A stretch of 64,000 nt of DNA from Ptychodera flava (taxonomy: Eukaryota > Hemichordata > Enteropneusta > Ptychoderidae). The notes beneath the pieces are model-generated. The model worked only from the letters and a program-made list of their open reading frames with translations, was not told the origin of the DNA and ran no database searches. Of the stretch, positions 10,801 through 34,800 are shown one piece after another; within the stretch, counting starts at the first letter, position 1, and each line of letters starts with the position of its first letter. The DNA is taken from positions 37,292,866 to 37,356,865 of the forward strand of contig NC_091936.1 in assembly GCF_041260155.1 (NCBI RefSeq). Direction: 5' to 3'. The position numbers and the translations under genes were made by a program.

Positions 10801-12377
10801 CACACCATACCTGCAAAGTGCAGGGGATACTGGTTTGTTCAACCCTGACTGCCACAGTCAGGGGTCTGCTGACATTGCTGACAACTCAGCATACAGTCAT
10901 TTCCCAGCACTTCCCCTGCCACCACAGGAATTACCACCGTGGAAGATACCAAATCGCAGCAGAGGGAGGCAGACCTTTGATCATGCCAGAGTCCCATCTG
11001 CTAATGCCACTTTACCGGCCAATTACAACCCTTTTATCCCACAACCCAAATCAGAACAATTCATTGGACCGCAGTTACCCCCTCGTATGCAAACGAATTC
11101 ACAGATTTCATCCAATCAGAGAAAAGGATCGGAACAAAGTGTAATAGCAGGTGGACAGGGACCAAATCAAGAGACGAACAAAGATATGGGAGTCTCACGA
11201 CAATCAACAGATACCACTCATCGAAATCCAAATACATCATCGACACAAAGAAAGGTTGCGCCAAAGCCTCGCTTTGTACCACGTCAGATGCAAGCAATCT
11301 CAAAGCGAAAACACAATGAAGTTGAAGATGATAGTGATAAAGCTCCAGCTGCCAGCTGTGATGTTGGAAATCCAAACATGGGTGATGTGTCTTTGGATAA
11401 ATCTGTCATTGCAATAAGGGATAGAATGAAACATGTAAGTTCCCCTCATGAGTAAGACCCTTCCTCTACTTGCCACTCAGAATACTATCTGTAAATAAGG
11501 CAGCACTGAACTGTAGTGCCAATAATACATTTTAAAATATATGATCTGCAAATAAGTGAGAATTGCCATGCTTTGTAATGACAAATTTGCTCTCAAACGT
11601 ATGTAAATTTTTTTGCAAAAAATTGAAATCTGTTGGGTACATAGTTGGCTGTGGTTGGTATATGCATGGATTGACCTCTTTGTCAGTGTTCTCAATCAGA
11701 AGATCTATTATCACCTAGAAGCTACTGCTGGTCAAAGCTTCTGTAATGAAACAACAATCTCACAAGCAATGGTACTCACTGTATCTACTCTTTGAATCCA
11801 ATATCAAACAGATCACTGTCTGAGAGTGTGCACCAGGTGACTTTATGCAAATAGTATAGCCACTTACCATCCTACTTTTTAAGCAGTGTATTTCAACCTA
11901 AGAGCTCTCCGTGTGTGAATGTATTGACTTTATTGAACACTTTAATACATGGGAAATGCTTTGGAGAAATTGAGATCAGCAGAACCTGCCCGCCATAGAT
12001 CATAATTCAGGAAACGATTATGAAGCAAAGCTCTTGATGTGAGAAGACTGAAGATTAGAGAATACACAATGGCAATACATTTAGTAAATACCTGACGAAC
12101 TGAACACTGCAAAATTGATAAAAACACAGGAATAGTATCAGAAATCTCATGAGACAAGATATAAAGGGAATATGTCTGTATGTGTATATGGACAAATATG
12201 AACCCGGTACTTCAGTCACCTCTTCGATTTGCTCCAGTCCCCCTTCCATTAATAAAACACACTCGTTTTTCCTTCTAGGTTACCAATGCAGGCAGTCAAA
12301 TTGGCCAGGCTCCTCAACGTGCATCATCTTCATCGACATCCTCATCAAGGTCTTCAGTCAAAAGAAAGAAGATATAG
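4831..12377 (+). CDS. RBM48: RBM48, RNA-binding motif protein 48 (minor spliceosome), 5' exon missing
   Basis: Four coding exons join in frame: 4831-5021, 5130-5275, 10608-11434 and 12279-12377 (stop TAG 12375-12377), giving 420 codons. The first reads VYTVSKESKYLLIQGIPAI, close to human RBM48 VYTINLESQYLLIQG; YLLIQG is the RNP2-like strand of the RRM. The second reads QSARYAKRKLDDRSFFGG and HVSYAPEYETVQETR, the RRM end and the family signature. The third is a long low-complexity Gln/Ser/Pro exon ending in a DKSVIAIRDRMKHV segment that matches the conserved tail. The last is Ser-rich and ends VKRKKI, as human ends with a basic RRRI. RBM48 works with ARMC7 on U6 snRNA in the U12-type spliceosome (known for the family). 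All junctions keep phase. The N-terminal exon (about 36 residues in human) was not found upstream and may lie outside the window. The 5.3-kb second intron is mostly foldback element. Confidence 0.93.
6439..6653 (+). mobile_element. TTAA MITE family A copy (215 bp)
   Basis: Flanked by TTAA at 6435-6438 and 6654-6657. It starts CCCTTTGGGCGCC and ends CAGTCAAAGGAT. It lies inside a 165-bp foldback unit whose empty version is at 6269-6272. Confidence 0.85.
6819..7031 (+). mobile_element. TTAA MITE family A copy (213 bp)
   Basis: TTAA at 6815-6818 and 7032-7035. Removing the element plus one TTAA restores the neighbouring unit sequence (CGTATTAAACAAGCTATTT). It shares private variants with the 6439 copy. 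Confidence 0.9.
7402..7972. mobile_element. TTAA-inserted element, 571 bp (family C)
   Basis: Absent from the right arm of the palindrome, where the intact site TTAA is at 9308-9311. Here TTAA (7398-7401) precedes GAGGGCACTGCAC and TTCA (7973-7976, one base off TTAA) follows GTGCAGCTCCACC. The ends are imperfect inverted repeats. Non-coding. Confidence 0.65.
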
Positions 12378-12494
12378 TTCATTTACCCTACACTTTTTGA
12401 TTTGCATTGGCAAATTATGTTCATAGAACATTTTTTGAACATGTTCGGCTTTTGTCATAAGAGTTGGACATGTTGTTGATTATGCTAATTAAAA

Positions 12495-12500
12495 AATAAA
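12495..12500 (+). promoter_or_regulatory. Probable polyadenylation signal of RBM48
   Basis: AATAAA lies 118 nt past the RBM48 stop codon in AT-rich DNA, a normal distance for a 3' UTR. It is not tested by transcript data. Confidence 0.5.
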
Positions 12501-12789
12501 TTCTTTGTCAGTGTGCAATATGAAATTATGGAGTAGTTTCATCACTCTGTGTCAGTAAAATTCACCTCTAACTTTTTTGGGTTATAACTTTATGGTAGAT
12601 ATAGACGTTTTTCATGTATAGAAGCAGACTTAACTCATCAGCAGTGCTCGGAGATAACTGGTCCGACTTCCACAAATTGTCAAAATATGGTGATTTACCT
12701 GTTTGAAAATGCAGGGTGACTGAGACCTTACTAAAGTTCAAGTAAAGGTGACTGTTTGATATGTTTGATAACAAAATCCAATACTTTAA

Positions 12790-12984
12790 CCCTTTGAGTG
12801 CTGTGACCAAAATTTTGTGCAATATTTTTTCAATCTTTCTGAATTTTTCTGTAATCTTTTTATTATTTTGGACCAAATGGACATCACTTTCCATTGGCTA
12901 GTTTTTTATCAAAATTTTTGCAAAAATCTGAAAAGAATTGACAAGGCTATATTTTATAAAGGCAAAAAAATAGCACTCAAAGGG
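12790..12984 (-). mobile_element. TTAA MITE family A copy (195 bp)
   Basis: TTAA at 12786-12789 and 12985-12988. It starts CCCTTTGAGTGCTGTGACC and ends TAGCACTCAAAGGG. Opposite orientation to the 6439 copy, with a small internal deletion. Confidence 0.9.
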
Positions 12985-14142
12985 TTAAGAATGTTTTAGG
13001 CTGTTACATTCATGATTTGGGAAAACTTCAGGGAACTGAGTTTTCCCATGGTGCTTGCATCTGAACATGATACATAGCGGAAATATTCATACACCTTTGT
13101 TATGCAAAGTCGCCTTGTGGCAGTAGTGCCAGCCATCTTCAGGGTCCTGCTGTAACTGCTTGAAGACTCACATGAGAGAATCCATTTGAAATTCTTCAGT
13201 ATTGTGCAGTCATTAGCATTCTGTCAGATTTTGCAGTTTGACTCAAACCTTTACTATTCCACACCATGAGAATAATTTTTCAGAAAATATTCAATTACTT
13301 TATTCCAGAACTCCCCAAGCCCAAGCATATTGCTCTGCTCTCATCACCTGAAATGCTGTTCAAGTTGGTAAAATGTGTCAACCAGCCTGGATAGTTATAA
13401 AAGAAGCATACAGGTTTAGTTGTTTGACATAATTTGATGAAAATCAGATGTAGAGATGGTAACTATTTTTTACCTTTGTGTGTTCCCACAGTGCCATCAG
13501 TACATCTGATTTTGATCTGATTGTGGGCTGACAGAGTGCAGTACACTCGCAATCTGCTGTTGCCTATAAGTACCATTTAACATTACTACGTTGTACTTTG
13601 TTAAGTTTGACACTGTTACTTAATCCGATTTACTGTTGTCAATTACTTATTGCCTCAATCTAATATTGCACAACTTGAAAAAGCTGGTGCTCTGCAATGC
13701 AGTGTTCTGCTATGTGCATGTGCTGTGAATACTGAGTACATAATGAGAATGTGTTAGTTGGGTGAACGCAAAGATTTGTGTTGTTTTCACTAGGGGTAAA
13801 TGTGATAAAGGGGAGTTGTCAAGTCTGTGATTTGTTAATGTGTGAGTGGGCTGAACGTGATGATGAAACATGAGTTTGTTGAACACGACGAGTAGGGTGA
13901 ACGCGATGAGTAAGGTGCACGTGATACAGTGAATCCGGCAGAAACTAACTACTGCACAGACTCAAAGCGTTCAATCGCTAGGAAAACCTGGCCTGGGCTG
14001 CCCAATTTCAAATAGGTTTGTATGAAATAGAAGAGACACAAGAGAAACTGTTGCAAATGATTTATTTTTTTTTAATTCTCTGACTTGAACTAAGTCTGTC
14101 TGTGCCCTAGTGAATATTTGGGTCCTGCATATGGTTCACTCT

Positions 14143-14162
14143 CCCCCCCCCCCCCCCCCCCC
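14143..14162 (+). repeat. Poly-C homopolymer, 20 nt
   Basis: Uninterrupted run of C. The length is likely to vary between individuals or to be mis-assembled. Confidence 0.9.
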
Positions 14163-15764
14163 ACCCTCCCACACACGCATAAACACAAACAAACAAAGCC
14201 ATAACACAATTAAAAAAAATTGGATTTTCAAAATTTATTTATCTGCTTGGTACAAGTGCAGTGGAAGTAACATCCAAATGGTTGGTTGACATCATAACCT
14301 GGAAAAGTGTTTTGAATTAAATTTAAAAAAAAAAGTCGCGTGGTGTGTAACTACATACACACAAATACAATTCACATTCTTGTCTTTAGAAAAATGCTGA
14401 AAAAGCTGTCAAGTACAAAAAGTAAAGTAATCCTTGGGGTTAACAAAAAAGGAAGATCTTGTCAACAATCTTTCCTGAAATTAGATGATGAATCTGAAAC
14501 TTCAGAGTGCTTGATCTTTCAAGCAAGTCTTGAAAAGAAACTATCAAACTTTACCTTACATTTGAAAAGTTTGATTCAAGTTTCAAGTTTATTTTGAATA
14601 TTCTAGTTAGGTTCAAATCCAATGTTTGGGATGACCAACTCCCCAACCCTAATCTTTTATTTCTGCAAGCAATAAATAGCATCAGAATACAGACGGACTA
14701 CACAACTTGTACACACTACGTACTACATGAAGAATGTTCTATATGATGCTCTATGACTAGTATATTGTCTCTGGCAGATTGGTTAAATATTTGCCTGGCA
14801 ATCAGATGATCTGAAGACCTGCCTGCACGGAACTTTTGGAGAAAAAAACAGTTGAATATGTTACAACACCACTCTTGTATATCTGGGTCCAAACCACAGG
14901 CCCCTATGGGCTGGGTAATCTGCTTGTACACTTGTGTACTATTGATCCAGCAGACTATGTATCAATGAAGCAGACCAACCAACGAGTGCCTGTGGTCTAA
15001 ACTGCAGGCATTCTAGAGCACTGCAATTTACCGTCTCACTTACAAAATGTCTCAACTGCTCAGATCATTCAGGCTACCACATAAAATTACAGACATATTG
15101 ACTAATTAAATTTACAACACCTTGTTTTTTGTGAGCAGTTTCAAATTCCCATGAAAATTTAGTGTCTTTGAAAGTTATCCGACGGCTCAATGCAGAGCAT
15201 CATTGTCATCAAATAAAATAAAACTCCAGGAGGTGGGAAATGTCTGGTAAAGAGAAATAGCCATGGGTTATTTCAACCACATTACAACTATCTGGTTGCA
15301 CTTCTTCTCTGAAAACTAGACTCAACAGTCTTTCAAATGTCTTAACTTACATTTCTCGTGTAGTGCCCCTTGTTTCATTGTAGGTAACGCTCAAAGTTTT
15401 GGGGCAATATATTGTCTATCTTACATTAAACCTTGAACTTTTGACTGTATTGCTTTGGGTGAAATATCTGATGTGGACAAATTCTCATTTTCAACCACAT
15501 CCATCGTAAAAATAACATAGGCTTAGGTACTCCCCCTCGTAAACCCCTGTCTCTTTGGTAGGACTCTGAATTCTGTATGCCAGTATATATGTCAAGACCA
15601 TATTCAGCATCAATTAATGTTGCTCATATACTGAATTACCCTCAAGTAAAAGGGAGACATGAAAAAGCTTCTTTAAGTGGATTGCAGGTAACAAATTAGA
15701 TATCTGATGACATAATTATGTTCTCTGTGGCAGGCTCTATCTGTTGACATTGTGCAAGCTTTAA

Positions 15765-16107
15765 GGTAGTATGTTCCTCAGAACCAAAAGACTTAAACTT
15801 TTGCTCAAACTTGCCTCACGGCAACTTTTAACCATTCTCCTTCAAAATCACGAATAAAATTCAGGGGTCATCGTGCAGACATCAGTATTTCAGAAACAAA
15901 TTACCGAAAATTTACTGACATTGGAAATTCAAAAAAGGAACCGCTTTGTGTTAACTCTATGGAGAAAAATAGAATTTTCTATTTTAAAAATACTGCAAAG
16001 TGTTTCTCACTCCAAGGGCTTTGAAATGAAACTTTACAAGTGGTGGATCAGAACAGAATTTGAAAAAATTAAGTGTATGCAAATCTGTTCCCGAGGCGCA
16101 TTCTATC
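15765..16107 (+). mobile_element. TTAA MITE family B copy (343 bp)
   Basis: TTAA at 15761-15764 and 16108-16111. The left terminus is GGTAGTATGTTCCTC; the right is GAGGCGCATTCTATC, an inverted version. The body aligns with the 32766 copy (CTTTTGCTCAAACTT, TGTTAACTCTATGGAGAAAA). Confidence 0.8.
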
Positions 16108-17000
16108 TTAAAGAAATCTCTGGACATATCCTGTAAAGATTTCAACAAAATGCTTGTCTCACAGCCATACTGAATCAAACCTTGAACAATTTTTTTGAAA
16201 TACGTCAGTTATACAGAGTTGTCCATGATTCAGGTTTTATGGGAAAATCAGGTCAAGGTATGTCAACTTTATGGCTCTGAGAGTTAAAATATAAAATGTC
16301 ACATCAGATTACCCTATGAACAATGGATGGACTAGTGTGCAAACTAAATTTGGGAAGTTGTTCAGAAATTCAAAGAGATCAGCAAATTTAACTACAACAG
16401 CTCTCAGTGTCATGACATTGTAATATAACACCTTGCTCAAAGACAGTCATACTGGATCAAACCGTGCAAAAAATCAATGTGCATTATCTCTCTCATTGTA
16501 GTATACTGTATTAGAAGCAAATAGCCAAAGGTATGTCTGACTAAAAAGGCTCTAGAATAATATTTACAGATGTCAAAAACACCACGTCCTCAAGTATAAA
16601 CTGTCCTTGATAATGATAAAGGTATTGCACATGCTATACCTGATATTTAAAGGTAGGGTGAGCAGACAGTCCAACGGCTGGAGCAAATAAATCTGCATTT
16701 TAACGACCATTTCAAAACAACATCTGACAATTGTTGTTTTTGAAGTGGGACACATACACTACATAGGAGGTACAGGTGTTGATTTTTACAGTCGACTGCT
16801 CGATGCACCTTAGAGCAAAAGTGAGTTGAACTACCATCAGCACCGTATTTAGTAAGGGCTTCCATCTCAGAGAGAATGATAATTATGTAAAGCATGTACC
16901 AAACTAGATAACGATGACATCTCATGTGTGATTGGTCAATTTACAGATAAATAATCATCAGTGGGAAAGCCTAGCACTTAATCAGATAACACATATTTGA

Positions 17001-17006
17001 TTTATT
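17001..17006 (-). promoter_or_regulatory. Probable polyadenylation signal of NMT
   Basis: AATAAA on the minus strand, 108 nt beyond the stop in the 21-nt terminal exon. The position supports that exon being the true 3' coding end. Confidence 0.45.
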
Positions 17007-17113
17007 TTGCTAAAAGATCACCTAGATTTAGGATGAAGTCTGGTAATGTAATATTCCTTTTTTTTACTGCAGACTTGAAGTTTTGACACACTATGAAAAC
17101 TATTTCAAGTTTC

Positions 17114-28610
<11,497 letters not shown>

Positions 28611-28944
28611 GTTGGAATGGACCAGTGTCCTCTTTCATGAAACATTTTGGTAAGTGTTATAATAATTCCTTGTTAACTATGTCAAACAGGCAAAACTTCT
28701 ATTGCATATCCTAAGACATAATTTGCTGGGTTGTCGCTTATATTTCTGTCAAAAAGAAAAACATGTTCTGTTGAATTTTTATGTGCATTCGAGCCACATT
28801 TCCTGCGAACAGCATTGTGGTCTGGGAAGCCATTTATACTTGCACATGCGCATTGTACTTGACGACCAAAACAAAGCAACAGGGTCCATCATCATCCTGT
28901 CGACCACAACCCGTCTGACTGTGGTATCAACTTCTCCCTTCAAA
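28611..28944. promoter_or_regulatory. Divergent promoter region between NMT and calaxin
   Basis: The two start codons face away from each other 334 bp apart, so both 5' UTRs and core promoters must fit here or share sequence. No TATA box is obvious. No other ORF is convincing. Confidence 0.55.
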
Positions 28945-31900
28945 ATGTCGTCATCAATCCAAAAGAAAAATGTGGAGAAGAAGCTTGTGGATACTTTGTT
29001 CAAGGAGACGCACTGTAAGTATAGATCTCAAAGAAGATTGCATACTTATCCTCTGTCGGCTATGTAGAAGTGCTGTCGACTGTCCACAGTCACAGATGTA
29101 AACACCCAGTGACAGGGATATCTTGCGGTATATCCCTTGAACTTTGGTGGGACATGAGATGTTTTTGTGTAAATTTCGCAAGCTTCCAGTAATTTTGTGA
29201 TGGAACGTTGACCTAAAGCAGTGTTCTGCATGGATATGTATGCTCTTTAACCGGTGCTAAAGTGGCAGCCATGATGACATCGTTTTGTGTAAATAAAAAT
29301 TTAAAACCTCCAGATGTGCTTTTTTATGGAGATACAACTACAAGGTTACAATAGAAATGTGTTGAAAGTCCAGATGGGTCTTTGTATTTCAGTACATGTA
29401 CAAAATGTAAAACTTAAGGGACTAATAATTCCTTTAAATATCAAAGCAAATGAACAAGGGCTGATGGCCGAGACATAAGATTGTGGTAGTGAATCAATAC
29501 CTGGATGATTACGTCTCTTGCTTTGATCATAGACCCTCGAGAAAAACGAGGGTCTATGCTTTGATTCTTAATGTATAGCTATGGGTCCATAGCTGTGGTG
29601 TTTTCGGACGGGATTCCTGCCATTTACAGGTTGGTTTTGACTTTTACGTTTTTAAGGGTTAAAAACGTGAAAGTCAAAACCAGCCCGTAAAAGGCAGAAA
29701 TCCCATCCAAAAGCACTACAGCTATGGACCAATAGCTAGACATAGGTACGTTAGTACCATTTATGATATCCCCTGTGTGTTCGCCGGGAAACTTCAGTAA
29801 AATGACTGATAATATTTGTAAAATTTTAACCTTGTAGGAAGATGTTGCCATTATCAAAAAACATCTGTGCGTTATGGAACTTGCGCAAGTGTGTAAAAAC
29901 TCACAGGATTTAACTCTTGATCTTTTATTTAGTCACCAAGCAAGAAATTGAAGCACTGCTAGGCCACTTCAAGAAGGTATTGAAAGACAATGCGAAGAAA
30001 CTGGACAGAAACACATTCCGTGATATCCTGCACAACACATTCAACATGACAGATGATATTCTTATGGATAGAGGTATATAGTGCCATATTTGTATCTCTT
30101 TTGGTACCGTCTTTGAAACTGGCTACGTTACAGTCCATTGATAGAAACTTTTAGGCCTGCACTCAAGTCAGTCAGCTTACAGCCTATTGATGAGAACTGT
30201 ATTACTATATATGTCGTACTACAACCAGATAATTTGAAATTACAAAGTGTGTCACTCTAAGTCGTCTCTCGGTTACATGCATAACACATTCTGCTACGAA
30301 GCAGAATGTGTTAATCATGTCATGAAATTTATGGATCATGGATGTCTTTAGATGCACAAAAATAATAACTTAATACAATCAGATGGTGACCTCACCCAGT
30401 TTTCACAATTTATCGTTTAATACCAAATACAGATCAAAACGTCAAGTCACGTGAATTTGAAATTTGTCTCTGCCTTCTAGGTATACCTGGCCTGTGTAAT
30501 GTCAAATTAACTCTTAACTTGAACAGGGTGGAATTCTTTTTCTATTTCAAAATATTAATTTTGAAAAATATTATTGAAATGCCCTACATACTAAGAAATG
30601 ATGCTATTCTTTTTCGTATCTCTCTATACATGTATGTATGTAGGCTGAGAGAGTGGCCATTCCTGTTGTTAAAACAAACACTGCGTACTTGATTTAAGAA
30701 TTCAATACTTACATGTATGATACTACATTTTGTTTATGTCTGATAAACAGACTGTCCGACATGATAAGGAGGTTCTGCATGTCAATTGACAGATGTAATT
30801 ACCAAATGATATGAATAAATAGTGAATGAATGGTAAATGAGAAAGAGAAAGAAAGTGGTAGAAAAGTGTGATGATGAAAGGGCTTGCTTGGGTGTGATAC
30901 TCTAAAAATCCAGTGCATTACACTTATGTTTTGACCAGTGAGCTTGGCACTCACTCCAAGAATCCAAAAAGATTATCCAAAGACTTTTAAAAATCTGTCA
31001 TGCTAGTGTGTGACACTTTGACATTACTGGTACCACATAATGGGAAGACTATGACATTACCTGGACAGTTGATGACAGCTTATAGCTGAATGCTTTTGGA
31101 AACCATGTTACTCAAATTGTGCTCTCACATCTTGTTGCAGTGTTCAGAGCGTTTGATAAGGACTCTGATAGTTATGTGAACCAGATAGAATGGGTCAAGG
31201 GACTTTCAGTGTTTCTCAGAGGAAACAAAGAAGAACAGACACTATGTGAGTATGACACATATTAAACTATCGTGGTACAAATTTTGTTCTCTCAAAAATG
31301 GAAAATATATCAGTAATCAGGTCTCATTTGATACTTGATGGTGTGTTTTTAACTACAGACTGCTTTGACGTCTATGACCTAAATGGTGATGGATACATCT
31401 CCAGAGAAGAAATGTTTCACATGTTAAAGACAAGCATGGTCAAACAGTCAACAGAAGAAGATCCGGATGAGGGAATCAAAGATTTAGTTGAAATCACATT
31501 GAAGAAGATGGTAGGTGGCTTTTTTCTGCAAAGCTGCTGGGCCTTGTATTCCAATATTTAAATTTCTAAAGATCATACGAAGAGGAAGAATGTTGAAAAG
31601 AAAATGATCTATCAAAGTGATGGTTCTTGTATGATTTTCACTCTTGCGCAACACCTATGATTTCTACATCAGAATAATTGGGTATGCAACACACATAGTG
31701 AAAGATATCAGTGCAGGATGGAGGGGGGGGGGGGACTCCTCGAGAATGGGTGTGTTCTTCTGTGTCAGTCATGTGTATCTTTAGAATAGATATGAGCAAT
31801 ATCTTTATTGTCAAATCCATTTTACTCAGCCCTAATGACACACAAGACAATGAACCCCCTTGATATTACAATAATTGCGAACAAATATACTCATATAAGC

Positions 31901-33274
31901 TGCTATACTCTGTACTGTATGAGGAGTGGATGTTTCCCACCATACTTGAATAAACTATACTGATTTTTCTAAAAGGTTGCAAACTTTTTAAGTTGACAGA
32001 ACTCCCTTGCACAGCCGTGAGTTAGACATTTTGCAGTAACGTTCATATTACAAGGCGACTAGAATATTGATATCATTGCCTTTGCCTTTCACATGTGTAA
32101 ATACAAAGGCTGGGAGGACCAGCAAGCTCTCTTCATTCAACCAAAGTCGGCCCTGGGCTACTGTATTGCAATATGTTTAATACAAAAGTCTATTGCACAT
32201 GATGCATCTGTCAACCATTATCAAAACTCAGACCAAATGTTCCCTTACGGTGCTTGTAATCGACAGACCCAGGGTGTCCTTTCACTACTCTGAAATATTA
32301 ATGTCCATTTGATATGTCTGTCCCCTCCTCCCCTAGTTCTTTATAACAGGTGTGCTTGGACATATGCACCTGTAAAACAAGTGAAAAGGGTAAAGTCTTG
32401 CTGCCCTCAAAACAATGTTTGAATGTTGAAATCTTATACAGTATCTAAAATGCAATCGTGTAATGTTTGCTTTTGTCTTTTTTTCATATCAGGATTTTGA
32501 TCATGATAGCAGGCTTTCATATAACGACTTCAAGAAAGCAACTGAGGAGGAACCATTACTGCTGGAGGCTTTTGGACCATGCCTTCCAGATGCAAAAGTA
32601 AGTCTCCCATAGTGTGCAAAACTGATGTAGTCAAATTCAAGAATGACAGTCACAGCCAATGGCTTCAAAGTATTGCTATTGCATGGTAGTGCTTAAACAG
32701 TGCTTATTGAACTCCCTGCCCTGGGATTTTCTGACAGATTTGAAGAGCAGCATGCGCTTCATTAAGGTAGTATGCGTCTCAAAAGTGAAAGACGTAAACT
32801 TTTGCTCAAACTTTCCTTGAGGGAATCTTTCAACCATTCTCTTTCAAAATCAAGAATAAAAATCGGGGTAACCGTGCAAATTTTGGTACCAGAGAAACAA
32901 ATACCCCAAGATTTACCGATATTTAAAATTCAAAATGGCCGCCGTCCCTGTGTTAACTCTATGGAGAAAAGTAAAATTTTCGAATTTCGAGAAACTAAGC
33001 TGGTGAAAAGTTTTCTTGCACCATGAGCTTGAAAATGAACCCTCACAAGTGGTATATCAGAAAAAAATTGTAAAAGTTCGAGAGTCCGGATATGTCCCCA
33101 AGGCGCATTCTTGCCTTAACAGAAATATTTTTTTGTCACAGAAAATTCAATTCCATTTTGAAATCATTGATCCATTGTCTTTTTTCACACTTACAGAGCA
33201 GATGGGCATATCTCCTGACATTTTCAGACACACCAGAATACAGTGGTTGCGATAAAAACAAGAAGAAAAAGTAG
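28945..33274 (+). CDS. CLXN: Calaxin (EF-hand calcium-binding domain protein 1)
   Basis: Six exons: 28945-29014, 29933-30073, 31141-31245, 31359-31510, 32493-32597 and 33197-33274, giving 216 aa (human EFCAB1 is 211). All junctions are GT-AG and phase-consistent. There are three EF-hand loops: residues 76-87 ([12 protein letters not shown], Gly at loop position 6 replaced by Ser), 112-123 ([12 protein letters not shown]) and 157-168 ([12 protein letters not shown], Asp at position 12). Between and after them are the family's [27 protein letters not shown] and [12 protein letters not shown]. Calaxin is a Ca2+ sensor of outer-arm dynein in cilia and flagella (known from ascidian and vertebrate work). 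The C-terminus, from a last exon of 25 residues, ends in a Lys-rich tail. A 350-bp TTAA-bounded repeat ends 77 bp before that exon. Confidence 0.95.
29528..29558. repeat. Short hairpin repeat (type 1), copy 1
   Basis: CATAGACCCTCG, loop AGAAAAA, CGAGGGTCTATG: a perfect 12-bp stem. A second copy with the same stem lies at 45817-45850. In the first calaxin intron. Confidence 0.75.
29576..29738. mobile_element. 163-bp hairpin MITE in calaxin intron 1
   Basis: The arms pair almost throughout, e.g. TTTTGACTTTTACGTTTTTA against TAAAAACGTGAAAGTCAAAA, with a turn of about 5 nt near 29656 and outer ends TAGCTATGGGTCCATAGCT and its inverse. Confidence 0.85.
31723..31734 (+). repeat. Poly-G run, 12 nt
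   Basis: Homopolymer in a calaxin intron. Confidence 0.9.
32766..33115 (+). mobile_element. TTAA MITE family B copy (350 bp)
   Basis: TTAA at 32762-32765 and 33116-33119. Ends GGTAGTATGCGTCTC and AAGGCGCATTCTTGCC are imperfect inverted repeats. Located in the last calaxin intron just before the final exon. Confidence 0.8.
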
Positions 33275-33944
33275 GACAGACATGAATGAAAGGAAGACAC
33301 ACAAGAACAAATGAACACTAAATACTTTGATAACGTCAATTGTTAAGGAACTGCTTTATTGCTGGTAAAATATAGAGAGGTGGTTATGGACCACCTTATC
33401 TATAAATGGTTGTAATTTATGAACTGCCAAGTTCTGGGTCAAAAAGTTTATTTTTGCATTATATAAAAGACACAATAAAATGATGGTTAATTGATTGAGA
33501 CCAGCGAATAAATACAGTCTGCTTTCAGGGTCATTTATTTGTAGAAATGGTGTCAAGCATACATATAAGTGTAGACAACACTTTTTACAGGTATTAGGTC
33601 ATGAACAATGCAGCATGTTTGGCATAACTAATACTTTTTACAGAATCATTTTTACATTTGGTGTATAGATAATACATTTCATTCTTTTCCTTTAAGTGTC
33701 CAGGCAGACATCCTGACAGCTCTTTATATTCAAGGCTTTTTGATGACATTGCTGGTGTGAGCCCTCAAATTTTGTCAGGTCATTATTGCACAGTCAGAGG
33801 GTGATGAAGTGGATACAATTGTTTGCATTGCTGACAAGGGGCTGTGAGATGTAGAGTATATAGAGTCAAGTCGAATGTCTACTTCCTTCCATAACCAGTG
33901 TTTCTTTGTAAAATTCACATATTGTTCTCCTGTACATATTTTAC

Positions 33945-33950
33945 AATAAA
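33945..33950 (+). promoter_or_regulatory. Probable polyadenylation signal of calaxin
   Basis: AATAAA about 670 nt past the stop. No strong earlier AATAAA was noted on this strand other than one near 33474, so either may be used. Confidence 0.35.
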
Positions 33951-34748
33951 ATTATTGTTTAAAGTAACAAAATAAGTACGTGTGTAATTGAGTATGACCA
34001 TTATCATCAGAATATGCCTACACTTACTTGTACCATCCCTGACTCACCCACATATATGTAGCTATCAATCTTTTCAGAACCATGACATTGGGTCACTTAT
34101 AGTGTCCTTGACATACAGTCAACAGTGTTTCTGCAAAGATCTGGTGTGTTCACAGGTAAAGATTTGCAACCCATTTCAGTAATCCCTGATTATATCATTA
34201 ATTTAACACAGGGTACACCTGTAAAATTTTCCAGGATACTGTCCTTCAAAAAAACACTGCCCAGCAGGAATGTCCACACAAAATACTGAAATGTTTACAT
34301 TTGCAGGTTTGCAGTGGCTATGACGATGCAAAGAAACGATCTTTGTAAAATACGCATGCTCAATACAACAAAGTCTAATAGTGTAATGTGGGATTCAGTG
34401 CAAACACATGCAATGTATTGACATCCGTTTCCAGTCTTGCAGAATCTTTCCATGGAATAATTATGCTATCAACAAACATGATCCTCAACGCAGAGACAGG
34501 TGGTCTTGCAATATTCTTACCAAGATAATTTGACGGAATTTAAATACAATAAATTGTAATGTATTTTCAAAGGCTTTGATGTTCACTAGCTTATCAAATT
34601 GTTCATTTTAATTGATATGTTGAAATAGTTAAGCCCTCATGTCATAGAAGTGTTATCTCAAACAAAACATCATTCCCTGGCAAACACTTGTCTTGGAAGT
34701 TGGTACCACTTACATATCGGGTGGGTGTCAAATAGATGAAGCTGGTAT

Positions 34749-34754
34749 TTTATT
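34749..34754 (-). promoter_or_regulatory. Possible polyadenylation signal of C2orf76
   Basis: AATAAA on the minus strand only about 47 nt after the stop codon. It would give a very short 3' UTR, and a later site is possible. Confidence 0.3.
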
Positions 34755-34800
34755 CTCCTCATTCCTTGATGCTGATTGAAAATCCACCCAAGTTTGTACT

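Larger units (their letters stand above)
12378..17113. other. Intergenic region between RBM48 and NMT 3' ends
   Basis: Convergent 3' ends. It holds a family A MITE (12790-12984), a 20-C homopolymer (14143-14162) and a family B MITE (15765-16107). The remaining ORFs are short and unconvincing. Confidence 0.5.
33275..34800. other. Calaxin 3' UTR and convergent intergenic DNA
   Basis: No coding region seen. It holds the polyA signals of the two convergent genes. Confidence 0.5.

Noticed and set aside
10686-11144. 152-codon ORF in another frame over the RBM48 exon
   Set aside because: Shadow of the RBM48 frame, which is supported by splice phase and the conserved tail.
16658-16690. Alternative NMT last exon beginning GTTGGACTGTCTGC
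   Set aside because: It reads VGLS but the AG acceptor is two bases out of place and the ending is not conserved; the 17134-17114 exon fits exactly.
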